Origin: Lamellibrachia columna
Taxonomy: Eukaryota; Annelida; Polychaeta; Sabellida; Siboglinidae
Length of the DNA: 64,000 nt
Direction: 5' to 3'
Assembly (NCBI GenBank): GCA_963662155.1
Contig: OY759274.1
Coordinates: forward strand, 47,945,577 to 48,009,576
Positions 34,075-45,005 of the stretch are shown one piece after another (positions within the stretch are counted from its first letter, which is position 1; each line of letters begins with the position of its first letter). The position numbers and the translations under genes are program-made. The notes beneath the pieces are model-generated. The model did no database searches. It had not been told where the DNA came from and was given only the letters and a program-made list of their open reading frames with translations.

Positions 34075-34243
34075 TGATCAAAATGACACCATTTTAAAGA
34101 ATCAGGAAATATATTAAATAAGACAGGTAACCATGGAATGACCCAAGTTATGGCATGAGTAACTTGAATCCTATGTGTCAACAGGTTAAGTGTAGTTAAC
34201 CACATTCAGGAGCTTGGTGGAGTTGATATGGAATTACCCTAAA

Positions 34244-34478
34244 GGGAAATGTGATGGATGTATCATATCATTACTAAATATTTGAGGACAATGACAGTGG
34301 TATGGAATATGCAACTTTTCAGATAAATTCAACTTTCTGAAAAACATAGTTTTTCATCATATTTTCTTTTCTTCTTCCAGATTTTTTTAGTAATGAGATA
34401 GAGTGACATAGCGGTCTAACTGTTAAATTTCATTTCTCTATGTTCATATCATAGGAATCCAGGTTCCAATTTAGGTCA
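34244..34478. other. Unique spacer
   Basis: No recognisable feature between the two DNA transposons. Confidence 0.4.
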
Positions 34479-34486
34479 CACCAGGC

Positions 34487-35092
34487 CAGACATGGGGGTC
34501 ATTCCATTCCGGAATTGACCCTAAATTCCAATTCTGGAATTGGAATAGATTTTTTAAAGTCAGTTGGAATTGGAATTGATTTTTTTATTATTCACTTGAT
34601 AAGTACTGTTAATCTTCACCCCTTAAATTTACTATTAAAATCATATTTGTCTGCTAATAGTATGTCACCCTGAATCTGGTAACAGCCAGGTGCTGTCAAC
34701 ATTATAGCATGTACACTGTCTACATTGTGAACAAGAACAATATAATCAAGCATTTGCATCAAAAACACAATTACTAAGTTACTGTTACAGACAGTAAAAC
34801 CAAAATCTGACCATTCAGGCCTTTCTCAGTGGACAAGGTTTATTTCCCTATGGAGAATACATGTTGGTGATTAGGATGTTGACAACTCAAAGTTTACAGT
34901 AAATTTTATGAAATATCAATGATACCACAATTTATATAAACAGGGGGAAACTGTTCAAAACTCAGATTAGCAACCCAACTGTCCAGGGCTGTCCAAAATG
35001 TCTGGCTAACAAACATTCAGGAGAGGTGTCGCAGCAGAAAGTACATATCAAATGGATGAATGCCATTTTTAAAGTTTTTTTATAGCAAACCT

Positions 35093-35158
<66 letters not shown>

Positions 35159-35345
35159 TGTGCCAACATGATTTCAAGTACACATAAAACTAAAATTTGT
35201 TAAAGCAAATTGGATTTGAATTTTTCGTTAGCCTAGGATTTTAAAAGTTGGAATTGACAATTTGGAATTGGAATAGATTTTTGAAGATGGAATTGGAATT
35301 GATTTTTTTTGGAATTGAATGAAAATGGAATTGACCCCATGTCTG
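34487..35345. mobile_element. hAT-like MITE, 859 bp
   Basis: Terminal inverted repeats CAGACATGGGGGTCATTCCA (left) and CAGACATGGGGTCAATTCCA (right, reverse-complemented). They are flanked by 8-bp direct repeats with one mismatch (CACCAGGC at 34479-34486, CATCAGGC at 35346-35353). A CAG start and an 8-bp duplication are hallmarks of hAT elements. Subterminal regions are full of GGAATTG/TTGGAATTG motifs on both sides. There is no transposase; the interior holds a (TA)n run at 35096-35155. Confidence 0.8.
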
Positions 35346-35353
35346 CATCAGGC

Positions 35354-36365
35354 ATGTACATCCATAACACAAAATAATATTTTTTGTATTGTCCAATACA
35401 TTTTGTTAAATATTTGAACTATACTGGATATATACTCATGAGTGCCAAATAAGCATCCCCATATGCGTATTTATTTGATAAAAAATGCCACCCTATACAC
35501 ATCTTATTTGTTACCATACGGTCATTATATTTAAACAGTTGTGCTGGCCTACATTCTTCGATAATTGTGGTTAATTCTGGAGCTGCGTGTGGCTCCCTCT
35601 GATGGCCAAGTTGTCATCCATTCAAACGACAGTCGTTAATTTAGCTGGAATCCAGAAGAAATTTAAACAAAGTAACACATAAAGAACACTCTGACAATAA
35701 TCATTGGTATTATGGAGTTTTTAATTGTTTTAGAGCTGTATCTGTCTGCAGTAGGAATACGTGTTAGTTTACCAAGCGCTACTAGAGTATTGCTAAGAGA
35801 CTACTTTTATAAATTTGTACACCACGGTTATTCAAAGATGCATGTACATTATTGAATATTGCAATTGTTCAGAGTTAATTATTTTATGTCATAATGATCT
35901 CGAGTCTATGTTTCTTTATGAGTTATGCTGCATGAGCCTTGATGAAAAGGCTTCCTGAGACACCCATTTTGAGACACAGATTTTTAGTTTAAAAAGAAAG
36001 AGAACAGATCGAAATCAGGCTTTCGGTGGAACTGCTGAAAATTATGATTTTATTAATTAATTAATTTCTACTTTATTTGGAAGCTTAAAGTCTAATGTAC
36101 AAACACATAGTTTTGTTATATTTTTATGTATTCATGCTTAACAGAGTTTTTGAAATGTTTGAAGCAACATAAACAACAAATTTTTTCTCAGAGTACATCC
36201 ATAACGGGGCTATTTCTAGACATTCCTCAAAAATGAGTAAAGCTGGAGGGCATCATTTGGCATGTTAATAGTACTAGGTAGGTCACACATTAAGCCCATT
36301 TCAAAGTCCATCTATTCCAATTGTACTGTCTTGACAGTATCCAAACTTCTCTGAAACCATGTATT
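35354..36365. other. AT-rich unique region
   Basis: About 1 kb with no gene, RNA, array or TE end that I can recognise. Confidence 0.5.
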
Positions 36366-36500
36366 ACGTATGTGACTGTGTTAGTCAGTTCCATCTACCT
36401 CTTATGTGACTGTGTTAGTCAGTTCCATCTATCTCTTATGTGACTGCGTTAGTCAATTCCATCTACCTCTTATGTGACTGTGTTAGTCAATTCCATCTCT
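36366..36500. repeat. 34-bp tandem repeat
   Basis: About four copies of a unit with TATGTGACTGTGTTAGTCAG followed by TTCCATCTACCTCT. Confidence 0.9.
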
Positions 36501-36529
36501 TACAAAATGAGGTGAGCCAGTGTCATACA

Positions 36530-36985
36530 TGAAATGACACTAACACGATGTGACATTTTGAAAGTAACACTGACATAAAATGACAATGACCTACAGTAAC
36601 ACTGACACAAAGTGACACATACTGTCATTTGATGCTGATATATAGTGACACCAACTGAAATGACGTTGACACTGAGATAATGAAACCAACTGGCATTGAC
36701 ACTAATAAAAAATTAAACCAACTGACATTAACACAGATAGACAATGACACCGACAGATAATGATACTGACATTGACATCGATAGATAATTACACAGATTT
36801 TGACATCAATAGACAGTGACACCAACTCGCATTGACACTGATAGACAGTGAAACCAACTCACATTGACACTGATAGACGGTGAAACCAACTGGCACTGAC
36901 ACCAATAGCCAGTGTCAAGGGCAGTGACAGTGTCAGTGATACCAACTGGTATCGATACTGATAGACAATGACACCAACATATCAA
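36530..36985. repeat. Degenerate ~32-bp repeat
   Basis: Imperfect copies of CATTGACACTGATAGACAGT followed by GACACCAACT, strongly diverged. Confidence 0.8.
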
Positions 36986-37104
36986 TGTTGTGGTACCATC
37001 CATGCAATCTGAGAACAATTATCAAGCAGGTACTTTGTCTATAAAAAGTATAAACTCATCTGAACGTGTTTTCGCAAATGTAAAACATTACGTGAATTCA
37101 TCAT

Positions 37105-37655
37105 AATAATAAATTAGACCACATTTGGAATATTGTATTCAAGCATGGAGGCCATGTCGTAAAAAAGACAGATAAGCTAGAAAGAATACAACGAAGAGCA
37201 ACTAAGATGATTCCAGAATTAAGAGACCTTAGTTACGAAAGTCGCTTATTACAATGTGGTTTGACAACACTAGAGACCAGGATACTAAGAGGAGACCAAA
37301 TAGAAGTGTTTAAAATAGTGAACGGTTATGAGGATGTTGATAGGAATATGTTCTTCAAACTGTAGAACCAGAGGACACAAAGCAGCATTAGTTAAGGAGC
37401 AGTGTAGGTTGGACATGAGAAAGTACTCTTTCTCACAGAGGGTGATAAATGAATGGAACAAACTGCCAAATGATTGTGTTAATGCTAGTAGTGTGAATAT
37501 GTTTAAAAATAGAATTGACAGATATCTGATAAAGGCGGGCTACACATAGATGAGAAAATTGTTGGACTCTCGATAAGCCAATGGCTTCCTTGTCCACTTG
37601 CCATCTGGAACTTGTTGTTCGAGATGGCAATCTTGTTAAATAAACGTCATAACCC
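37105..37655 (+). pseudogene. LINE reverse-transcriptase C-terminus, 5'-truncated
   Basis: Three frames in succession give the C-terminal end typical of Jockey/CR1-group LINE ORF2: RPHLEYCIQAWRP, then DKLERIQRRATKMIPELRDL and FKIVNGYEDVD, then RTRGHKAALVK and RLDMRKYSFSQRVINEWNKL. These are the thumb and post-RT region that follows the polymerase domain. The catalytic F/YADD box is absent, so the copy is heavily 5'-truncated. Frameshifts lie near 37160 (an A-run) and 37365. A short 3' UTR ends around the AATAAA near 37640. It is a dead copy. Confidence 0.85.
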
Positions 37656-38090
37656 TGCACCGCTAAGTAGAGTGATGAAGTACCCAGCGAGTCACCCCGG
37701 GGCCCCAAGTAGCTTATCATTGTCCTTGCATCGACGACTCCAACAGACAAAGTTCTGCAGGTAGACTCACCTGTATAATGCTCAGCCGCTAGCAATGTTT
37801 GTTTGCAATATCTGACACCACACGGCCATATATCCACCACAGGCACGTCACATATGACACATACACGGCTAGATCTGTGGGTCCACTGTCGTCATACACA
37901 GGTCACATGTATGCGGTCAAGTTTCTGGTGGACATATCACAGTTGTAATGGCCCGATTTGGCGTCCACTCCCAATACAAGAGAATAATATAGCCGAGCAA
38001 TGCCTGAATCGATTCCTTCCGCAGCCCACCTGTGCGGAGCATGCTCACTGACCACTTCCGGTCCCCACCTGTTTCTTCTTACAGTACTTC
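37656..38090 (-). promoter_or_regulatory. GC-richer island with donor and ETS-like site
   Basis: An unusually balanced, repeat-free block. On the minus strand there is a consensus donor, ATACAG|GTGAGT (cut at 37770/37771), and upstream of it an ACCGGAAGTGG box near 38052-38062 that fits the ETS-family consensus common in animal promoters. An ATG near 38042 gives only 32 codons. It might be the first exon and promoter of a minus-strand gene or non-coding RNA, but no conserved protein was recognised. Confidence 0.3.
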
Positions 38091-38377
38091 ACAAAAATGT
38101 CAACACGCTGCTACAGGCTATAGTCAGTCATTTCCACAATTTTGTGTCAGTCGTATTTATAATGTAATTAACTGCCCTAATACGATCGAAACATGTTAGC
38201 AAAACAAACACACTGTTGGATAAGACAGTTAAATAATTAATTATGAAACTATAATTATGATGTGGAAAAGAGTAGTATGCAGCTTGAACTGTGGAAGAGT
38301 TTATTATTTGTAGTCATTAGATTCTCTACCTGGACACATGCAATCATAAAGAATAAATATAATATTATATCATTAAA

Positions 38378-38614
<237 letters not shown>

Positions 38615-38637
38615 ATACTTTAAATATAACGGTATAT

Positions 38638-38940
<303 letters not shown>

Positions 38941-39031
38941 CACGCACACACGCAAAACAATACCAAAAACTACAAAAAGGTTATTAGGTTGATGATTGAT
39001 AGTTGTCAGTATATGATCTACCAGCGGGGAT

Positions 39032-39255
39032 ATTGTCCTTGTAGACAAAGTGTGCAAGACTATGCCAGCATAGCAGTTGTCCTTGTAGACAAAGTGTGCA
39101 AGACTATGCCAGCCTAGTAGTTGTCCTTGTAGACTAAGTGTGCAAGACTATGCCTGCATAGCAGTTGTCCTTATAGACTAAGTGTGCAAGACTATGCCAG
39201 CATAGCAGTTGTCCTTGTAGACTAAGTGTGCAAGGCTATGCCAGCATAGGCCATA
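39032..39255. repeat. 44-bp tandem repeat
   Basis: About five copies of a unit with AGTTGTCCTTGTAGACAAAG and TGTGCAAGACTATGCCAGCA. It is unrelated to the 44-bp array at 13.6 kb. Confidence 0.92.
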
Positions 39256-39257
39256 GC

Positions 39258-39342
39258 AGTGGCATATTTGGGGGGGGGCATTTGGCCATGCCCCTCCTTT
39301 GGCTGACTATGTTTTGCCAGATTGTCAGATGCACCACTGTAT
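39258..39342. mobile_element. Possible tiny hAT-like remnant
   Basis: Starts CAGTGGCATATTTGGGGGGG and ends TGCACCACTG, whose complement starts CAGTGGTGC. This gives short inverted CAGTGG ends about 85 bp apart. No convincing 8-bp duplication. Confidence 0.25.
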
Positions 39343-39439
39343 GGTAGCATGGATGACTAGGCTTGCTCCCTTTGGCCTCCCTCTTCTTGGCATCCCCTTG
39401 CCCCCTGGCCTCCCTCCTCCTGGCCTCCCTTTCCTCCTG

Positions 39440-40122
39440 GCCTCCCTCTCTTGACCCCCCTTGCCTCCCTGGCCTCCCCCTCTTGGCCTCCCCTTGCTCC
39501 CCTGACCTCCCCCTCTTGGCCTCCCCTTGCTCCCCTGACCTCCCCCTCTTGGCCTCCCCTTGCTCCCCTGACCTCCCCCTCTTGGCCTCCCCTTGCTCCC
39601 CTGACCTCCCCCTCTTGGCCTCCCCTTGCTCCCCTGACCTCCCCCTCTTGGCCTCCCCTTGCTCCCCTGACCTCCCCCTCTTGGCCTCCCCTTGCTCCCG
39701 TGACCTCCCCCTCTTGGCCTCCCCTTACTCCCCTGACCTCCCCCTCTTGGCCTCCCCTTGCTCCCCTGACCTCCCCCTCTTGGCCTCCCCTTGCTCCCCT
39801 GACCTCCCCGTCTTGGCCTCCCCTTGCTCCCCTGACCTCCCCCTCTTGGCCTCCCCTTGCTCCCCTGACCTCCCCCTCTTGGCCTCCCCTTGCTCCCCTG
39901 ACCTCCCCCTCTTGGCCTCCCCTTGCTCCCCTGACCTCCCCCTCTTGGCCTCCCCTTGCCCTATGACCTCCCCCTCTTGGCCTCCCCTTGCTCCCCTGAC
40001 CTCCCCCTCTTGGCCTCCCCTTGCTCACCTGACCTCCCCCTCTTGGCCTCCCCTTGCCCCATGACCTCCCCCTCTTGGCCTCCCCTTGCTCCCCTGACCT
40101 CCCCCTCTTGACCTCCCCCTTT
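39440..40122. repeat. 33-bp polypyrimidine array
   Basis: About 20 copies of a unit with CCCTCTTGGCCTCCCCTTGC and TCCCCTGACCTCC. The plus strand is pyrimidine-rich. 33 is divisible by three, so both strands stay open (233 and 259 codons). The peptides are plain 11-residue repeats. Confidence 0.95.
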
Positions 40123-40264
40123 GTGAGTTCCTCCATACCTCACTGCAGCACAGAAAACATTGGTGTTCACACAAGATTCAACTGGAATAGTTAGGGGCTG
40201 CTTGGATGCATTCCAAGGCAGTTGGGTCAGAGAACGTCGTCTCCTGGGGTAGTCATGAATAAAT

Positions 40265-40804
40265 CAAACCACAAATACAATATTGCACAGTGGAATCTAA
40301 CACACACAAAATACAATGTTTTACAGTGTAATGTAGCAAACACACAAAATACAATTTTTTACAGTGTAATGTAGCAAACACACAAAATACAATGTTGCAC
40401 TGTGGAGAACATCCAATGCAAAGTACAATATGTTATATTGTGTAATCTACAAAATACAAAGGACAGTGTTTCACTGTGGAATTTAACACATACAAAGTAC
40501 AAGGTTGCACTGCTTAATCTAACAAACACAAAGTACAATGTTGCACAGTAGAATCTAACACACACAAAGTGTTACATGTTGTACTGAGTAATCTAACAAA
40601 CACAAAGGACATTGTTGCACTGTGTAATGTAACACACACAAAGTTCAATGTTGCAATGTGGAATTTAACACACACACAAAGTACACTGTTGCACCGCTGT
40701 AATCTAACAAACACAAAGTACACTATGTTGTACTGTGTAATTTAACACAAACAAAGTACAATGTTGCACTGTGGAATCTAACAAATACAAAGTACAATGT
40801 TGTA
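40265..40804. repeat. Degenerate ~38-bp repeat
   Basis: About 14 imperfect copies of AACACACACAAAGTACAATG followed by TTGCACTGTGTAATCT, length 36-42 bp. Confidence 0.85.
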
Positions 40805-41335
40805 GTTTTTGTAAGAGGGGGGCATGGGGGCGCATGCCCCCTGTTTTGCTTGAAACAATTATCACTTGGGCTTTACTCTTATTTGATAACTAACTTAGTC
40901 TAAGAGCTGAGTTTACATTATTATATACCACTGTGTAAATCTAAAGCCTGAATCTGGCATTATCCAAGGCATGCAAGTATAACACATGATGTCTACCCTG
41001 CAGATTCTTGCTATATTCTTCAAAGAATCACCCAAGAGACAACAACGACTAGAGCACTCTACAGAAGAGATGAACATCCAGAGGAAATGTGAATGTTTGA
41101 AGGCAGTGGGTGTTGGAAAGGTTAAACTACTGTTTGAAACAAGGTGTGGGAATGACGCACTACAGTGGAGGAGTTTAGTTAAATGTATGAAGCCATCCTC
41201 GATTGCCTGACTTCAAACACAGAGGGCAACAAATGGAGCTCCAAAACAATGACAGATGCTTTTGGCCGACTGTCTTTGAACAAAGCTTGACAATCATCGC
41301 TGCATTCCAAGTGAATCAGTGCATGTTTGAGTGCA

Positions 41336-41727
41336 CCATAGACCTCAGCAAGCTGCTCCAGGGTTCTACACAGGATGTTCTCCACCATAGACCTCAGCAA
41401 GCTGCTCCAGGGTTCTACACAGGATGTTCTCCACCATAGACCTCAGCAAGCTGCTCCAGGGTTCTACACAGGATGTTCTCCACCATAGACCTCAGCAAGC
41501 TGCTCCAGGGTTCTACACAGGATGTTCTCCACCATAGACCTCAGCAAGCTGCTCCAGGGTTCTACACAGGATGTTCTCCACCATAGACCTCAGCAAGCTG
41601 CTCCAGGGTTCTACACAGGATGTTCTCCACCATAGACCTCAGCAAGCTGCTCCAGGGTTCTACACAGGATGTTCTCCACCATAGACCTCAGTAAGCTGCT
41701 CCAGGGTTCTACACAGGATGTTCTCCA
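41336..41727 (+). repeat. 49-bp x 8 array made from transposase code
   Basis: 392 bp = exactly 8 x 49. The unit CCATAGACCTCAGCAAGCTG + CTCCAGGGTTCTACACAGGA + TGTTCTCCA encodes the transposase segment TIDLSKLLQGSTQDVL. The first copy joins upstream coding sequence (MFECTIDL) and the last joins downstream (QDVLQAYE). 49 is not divisible by three, so the expansion breaks the frame. Confidence 0.93.
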
Positions 41728-42274
41728 GGCCTACGAATAAGTCACTCTGGTGTATTTATCGACATCTGACGAAATGTGCAGATCAGTGACATCTACAAAA
41801 TGACTGAAGATATGGTCTCAATCTCAAGGGGCTTTAGGAGGCAGACCATGATATACAATGTAGAGGCAGATACCCCAGAAATATAATGGCGATGCTTAGT
41901 ATTCCTACCATTTCTAAACCACCTTCTCCATGAATTTGACACGAGATTCAGTGCGATCATAGGGAAGGCTGTGCTCGGCCTGACGCCTCTGCCCAATACA
42001 GTGGGCAAGCTGACAGATGCTAACATAACCAAACTCAAATAATGATATCGTCATGACCTGTCATCCCCAATGTCCATGCCAGCTGAACTCTGTGGAAAAA
42101 GAAATGGGATTCATTAGAAGAAATAAAGCCCCATAACCTAGAGGAAACAACGAGTGCAACGTACAGCGACATGTACCAAAATCTTTTCCACATGTTTCAC
42201 TGCTGTTGCTAATATCACTAAAACTGATGAAAACCGTAAAGCAGAGTACCATGCACTAGGATAGCCTTTTTGCA

Positions 42275-43107
42275 TTGGTGCTACTTCATGTACACAAGGA
42301 CATAAAACTTAATACATTGGTGCTACTTCATGTACACAAGGACATAAAACTTAATGCATTGGTGCTACTTCATGTACACAAGGACATCAAACTTAATGCA
42401 TTGGTGCTACTTCATGTACACAAGGACATCAAACTTAATGCATTGGTGCTACTTCATGTACACAAGGACATAAAACTTAATGCATTGGTGCTACTTCATG
42501 TACACAAGGACATCAAACTTAATGCATTGGTGCTACTTCATGTACACAAGGACATCAAACTTAATGCATTGGTGCTACTTCATGTACACAAGGACATCAA
42601 ACTTAATGCATTGGTGCTACTTCATGTACACAAGGACATCAAACTTAATACATTGGTGCTACTTCATGTACACAAGGACATCAAACTTAATGCATTGGTG
42701 CTACTTCATGTACACAAGGATATCAAACTTAATACATTGGTGCTACTTCATGTACACAAGGACATCAAACTTAATGCATTGGTGCTACTTCATGTACACA
42801 AGGACATCAAACTTAATGCATTGGTGCTACTTCATGTACACAAGGACATCAAACTTAATGCATTGGTGCTACTTCATGTACACAAGGACATCAAACTTAA
42901 TGCATTGGTGCTACTTCATGTACACAAGGACATCAAACTTAATGCATTGGTGCTACTTCATGTACACAAGGACATCAAACTTAATGCATTGGTGCTACTT
43001 CATGTACACAAGGACATCAAACTTAATGCATTGGTGCTACTTCATGTACACAAGGACATCAAACTTAATACATTGGTGCTACTTCATGTACACAAGGACA
43101 TCAAACT
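42275..43107 (+). repeat. 42-bp x 20 array made from transposase code
   Basis: Nineteen full units spaced exactly 42 bp plus a partial twentieth. The unit TTGGTGCTACTTCATGTACA + CAAGGACATCAAACTTAATG + CA encodes LVLLHVHKDIKLNA. 42 is a multiple of three, so a 304-codon ORF (42275-43189) runs through all copies into the native transposase C-terminus. Variants are few (GACATAAAA, AATACA, GGATATC). Confidence 0.94.
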
Positions 43108-43189
43108 CGCCTTCCAGGCAAATGTTGACAATTACAGCAGGAAACACCCAAGAAGAATGCTTTTCATCAATCCTCTGAGCAATCATTGA

Positions 43190-43850
43190 ACTGTTACTGA
43201 TTGATGCACACTAGCAATGCATATACGTACACTACACTAATACAGTAAACATTTCCTTGGGTTCCTTGATCTTATTTTGTTTTGTTAATTTAATAATAAT
43301 ATGATGATACAATTATCCAAGGTGGTTCACAAATCATCCTCCTGATCATACTTTCACAATGTAATCCATGGGAATACATAACTTCAAGAAAAGTAAATGC
43401 ATTCCCCATGACCCCCTTGGCTGACCCTCTTGGATGGGTGACTGTGCCCCCCATTGGTCAAATTCTAGATCCGTCCCTGATAGTCACCCATCTAGTTGCT
43501 TTGACTGGACTCTCTTGACATTCCACAAACACCTGACAGTCACATGACAGTCATTTAATAACACTAGTAATAATTTGCTTCTACAGCAATATTCCATTTC
43601 ATTAGTTAATGTTTCTGAATATTGTAATGAATATAAAAGTTGTAAGCTGGAGACGGTGGCACTGACAGAGTTATATAATACACTAGCATCATATAAAGTA
43701 TCACCTGCAGGTGCCCAGGTAATCTTGTGCACAGGTAATCTAGTGCCCAGGTAACCAGTGCTAACACTGGGTTGATGGGCTGTCGACCAGCCTAGATACA
43801 ATTATTTACATTGAACTGTTATCTAAACTCAAGGCTGATGCTTCACTTCA
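43190..43850. other. Unique sequence around the hAT right end
   Basis: After the transposase stop there is AT-rich sequence, then the hAT terminus (to 43479), then unrecognised sequence. The 105-codon minus-strand ORF at 43484-43801 has no motif I know. Confidence 0.4.
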
Positions 43851-44377
43851 TCAGCCAATGTACCTACAGGTAACATCAACCAATGTACCTACAGGTAACA
43901 TCAGCCAACGTACCTACAGGTAACACCAGCCAATGTACCTACAGGTAACATCAACCAACGTACCTACAGGTAACACCAACCAACGTACCTACAGGTAACA
44001 CCAGCCAATGTACCTACAGGTAACCTCAGCCAATGTACCTACAGGTAACACCAGCCAATGTAACTACAGGTAACATCAGCCAATGTACCTACAGGTAACA
44101 TCAGCCAATGTACCTACAGGTAGCATCAACCAATGTACCTACAGGTAACATCAGCCAATGTACCTACAGGTAACATCAGCCAATGTACCTACAGGTAACA
44201 TCAACCAATGTACCTACAGGTAACATCAGCCAATGTACCTACAGGTAACATCAGCCAATGTACCTACAGGTAACATCAGCCAATGTACCTACAGGTAACA
44301 TCAACCAATGTACCTACAGGTAACATCAGCCAATGTACCTACAGGTAACATCAGCCAATGTACCTACAGGTAACAAT
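43851..44377. repeat. 25-bp tandem array
   Basis: About 21 copies of CAGCCAATGTACCTACAGGT followed by AACAT. Each unit contains CAG|GTAACA, a donor-like string. Confidence 0.94.
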
Positions 44378-45005
44378 GCAAGTAACTCAATCTACCTGCC
44401 CCTGTGTCACATTCCAACCATATATAACTGAATAATTTAGCACTAGGGCTCAGAAATCGAGACCTAGAATGACCAATTAACTGGTACGGCTGAAATCAAT
44501 TAACCTGACAACATCAATCTTCTCTGGCTAAACCAATTATTTGGCATTCCACATGTTGCCTTCACTGGTCAGCAATCACTTGAAGCCTGGTCAACAATCA
44601 CTTGAAGCCTGGTCAGTTGAGTTCACAATATAAAGAAGATTTCTTGTAAATCCAAGAACTTTCATTCAAATCAGGCAGCTTAATTCCATGTCATGCACCA
44701 TTGACCAATACAGTCATTTTATATACTTCCAAAGTTCAACAGACACAAGTTCAGCATACTAGATTTTTGTATTATATCTTATCTAAAAAACAACTGCAAA
44801 CACATATTTTAATATTAGTTAAAATAGTATATTAAATACACATTACTTATTCTTAATTGACATTTTGATTTTTTACTTACTTATTACCATAATTGGTATG
44901 CATCACAGTTAGCCAATACTTGCAGAGAATGAAAAATATAGACAAATACACAGGCATTGGAAGCTGTTGAATATTGGGAAGTTGATGGTTATACATACCA
45001 CGACT
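44378..45005. other. Unique spacer
   Basis: Only a two-copy ~25-bp repeat near 44560-44620 (CAATCACTTGAAGCCTGGTC) is seen. No gene. Confidence 0.5.

Larger units (their letters stand above)
28352..34239 (-). mobile_element. 5.9-kb TIR DNA transposon with 4-bp TSD
   Basis: Left terminus GGGTCATTCCATATCAACTC (28352) and right terminus, reverse-complemented, GGGTAATTCCATATCAACTC; both continue (A/C)ACCAAG. TAAA flanks both sides (28348-28351 and 34240-34243). Inside are long subterminal inverted arms (29096-29430 and 33842-34109), each containing a (TA)n run. Between the arms lies a broken minus-strand gene interrupted by a 74-bp array. A 4-bp duplication is compatible with several superfamilies (Kolobok, Sola and Academ among them), and I do not assign one. 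I recognise no DDE catalytic domain, so it is probably non-autonomous or decayed. Confidence 0.75.
40986..43189 (+). pseudogene. hAT-family transposase pseudogene (ZMYM1-like type)
   Basis: Pieces in order: FFKESPKRQQRLEHSTEE and KVKLLFETRCGN (family FETRW box with W changed to C); MYEAILDCLTSNTEGNKWSS; TIDLSKLLQGSTQDVL, then QAYE and a stop; MTEDMVSISRGFRRQTMIYN; PEI and a stop, then WRCLVFLPFLNHLLHEFDTR; KWDSLEEIKPHNLEE; and the C-terminal LVLLHVHKDIKL...YSRKHPRRMLFINPL ending at a TGA (43187-43189). These follow the order of the RNase-H-fold and C-terminal dimerisation part of hAT transposases. At least two frameshifts and three in-frame stops occur, and the N-terminal zinc-finger part is missing. 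Two coding segments have been expanded as tandem arrays, at 41336-41727 and 42275-43107. Confidence 0.75.
40806..43479 (+). mobile_element. Decayed hAT transposon
   Basis: The right end, on the minus strand, begins CAGGGACGGATCTAGAATTT at 43479, typical of hAT termini with a CAG start. The left side near 40815 has a G-rich GGGGGGCATGGGGGCGCATG segment resembling the subterminal part, but the CAG end itself is missing, perhaps replaced by the adjoining 38-bp array. The interior is a hAT-type transposase pseudogene. No paired target duplication is visible. Confidence 0.6.

Noticed and set aside
39357..40136. 259-codon minus and 233-codon plus ORFs
   Set aside because: The 33-bp unit keeps both strands open. 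The repeat is a polypyrimidine tract without flanking homology.
42275..43189. 304-codon ORF as a functional repeat protein
   Set aside because: It is the in-frame 42-bp array joined to the C-terminus of a transposase pseudogene with upstream stops and frameshifts. Openness follows from 42 being divisible by three.
43851..44377. CRISPR-like array
   Set aside because: The 25-bp units are contiguous with no spacers, and the genome is clearly animal. The same holds for every other array here.
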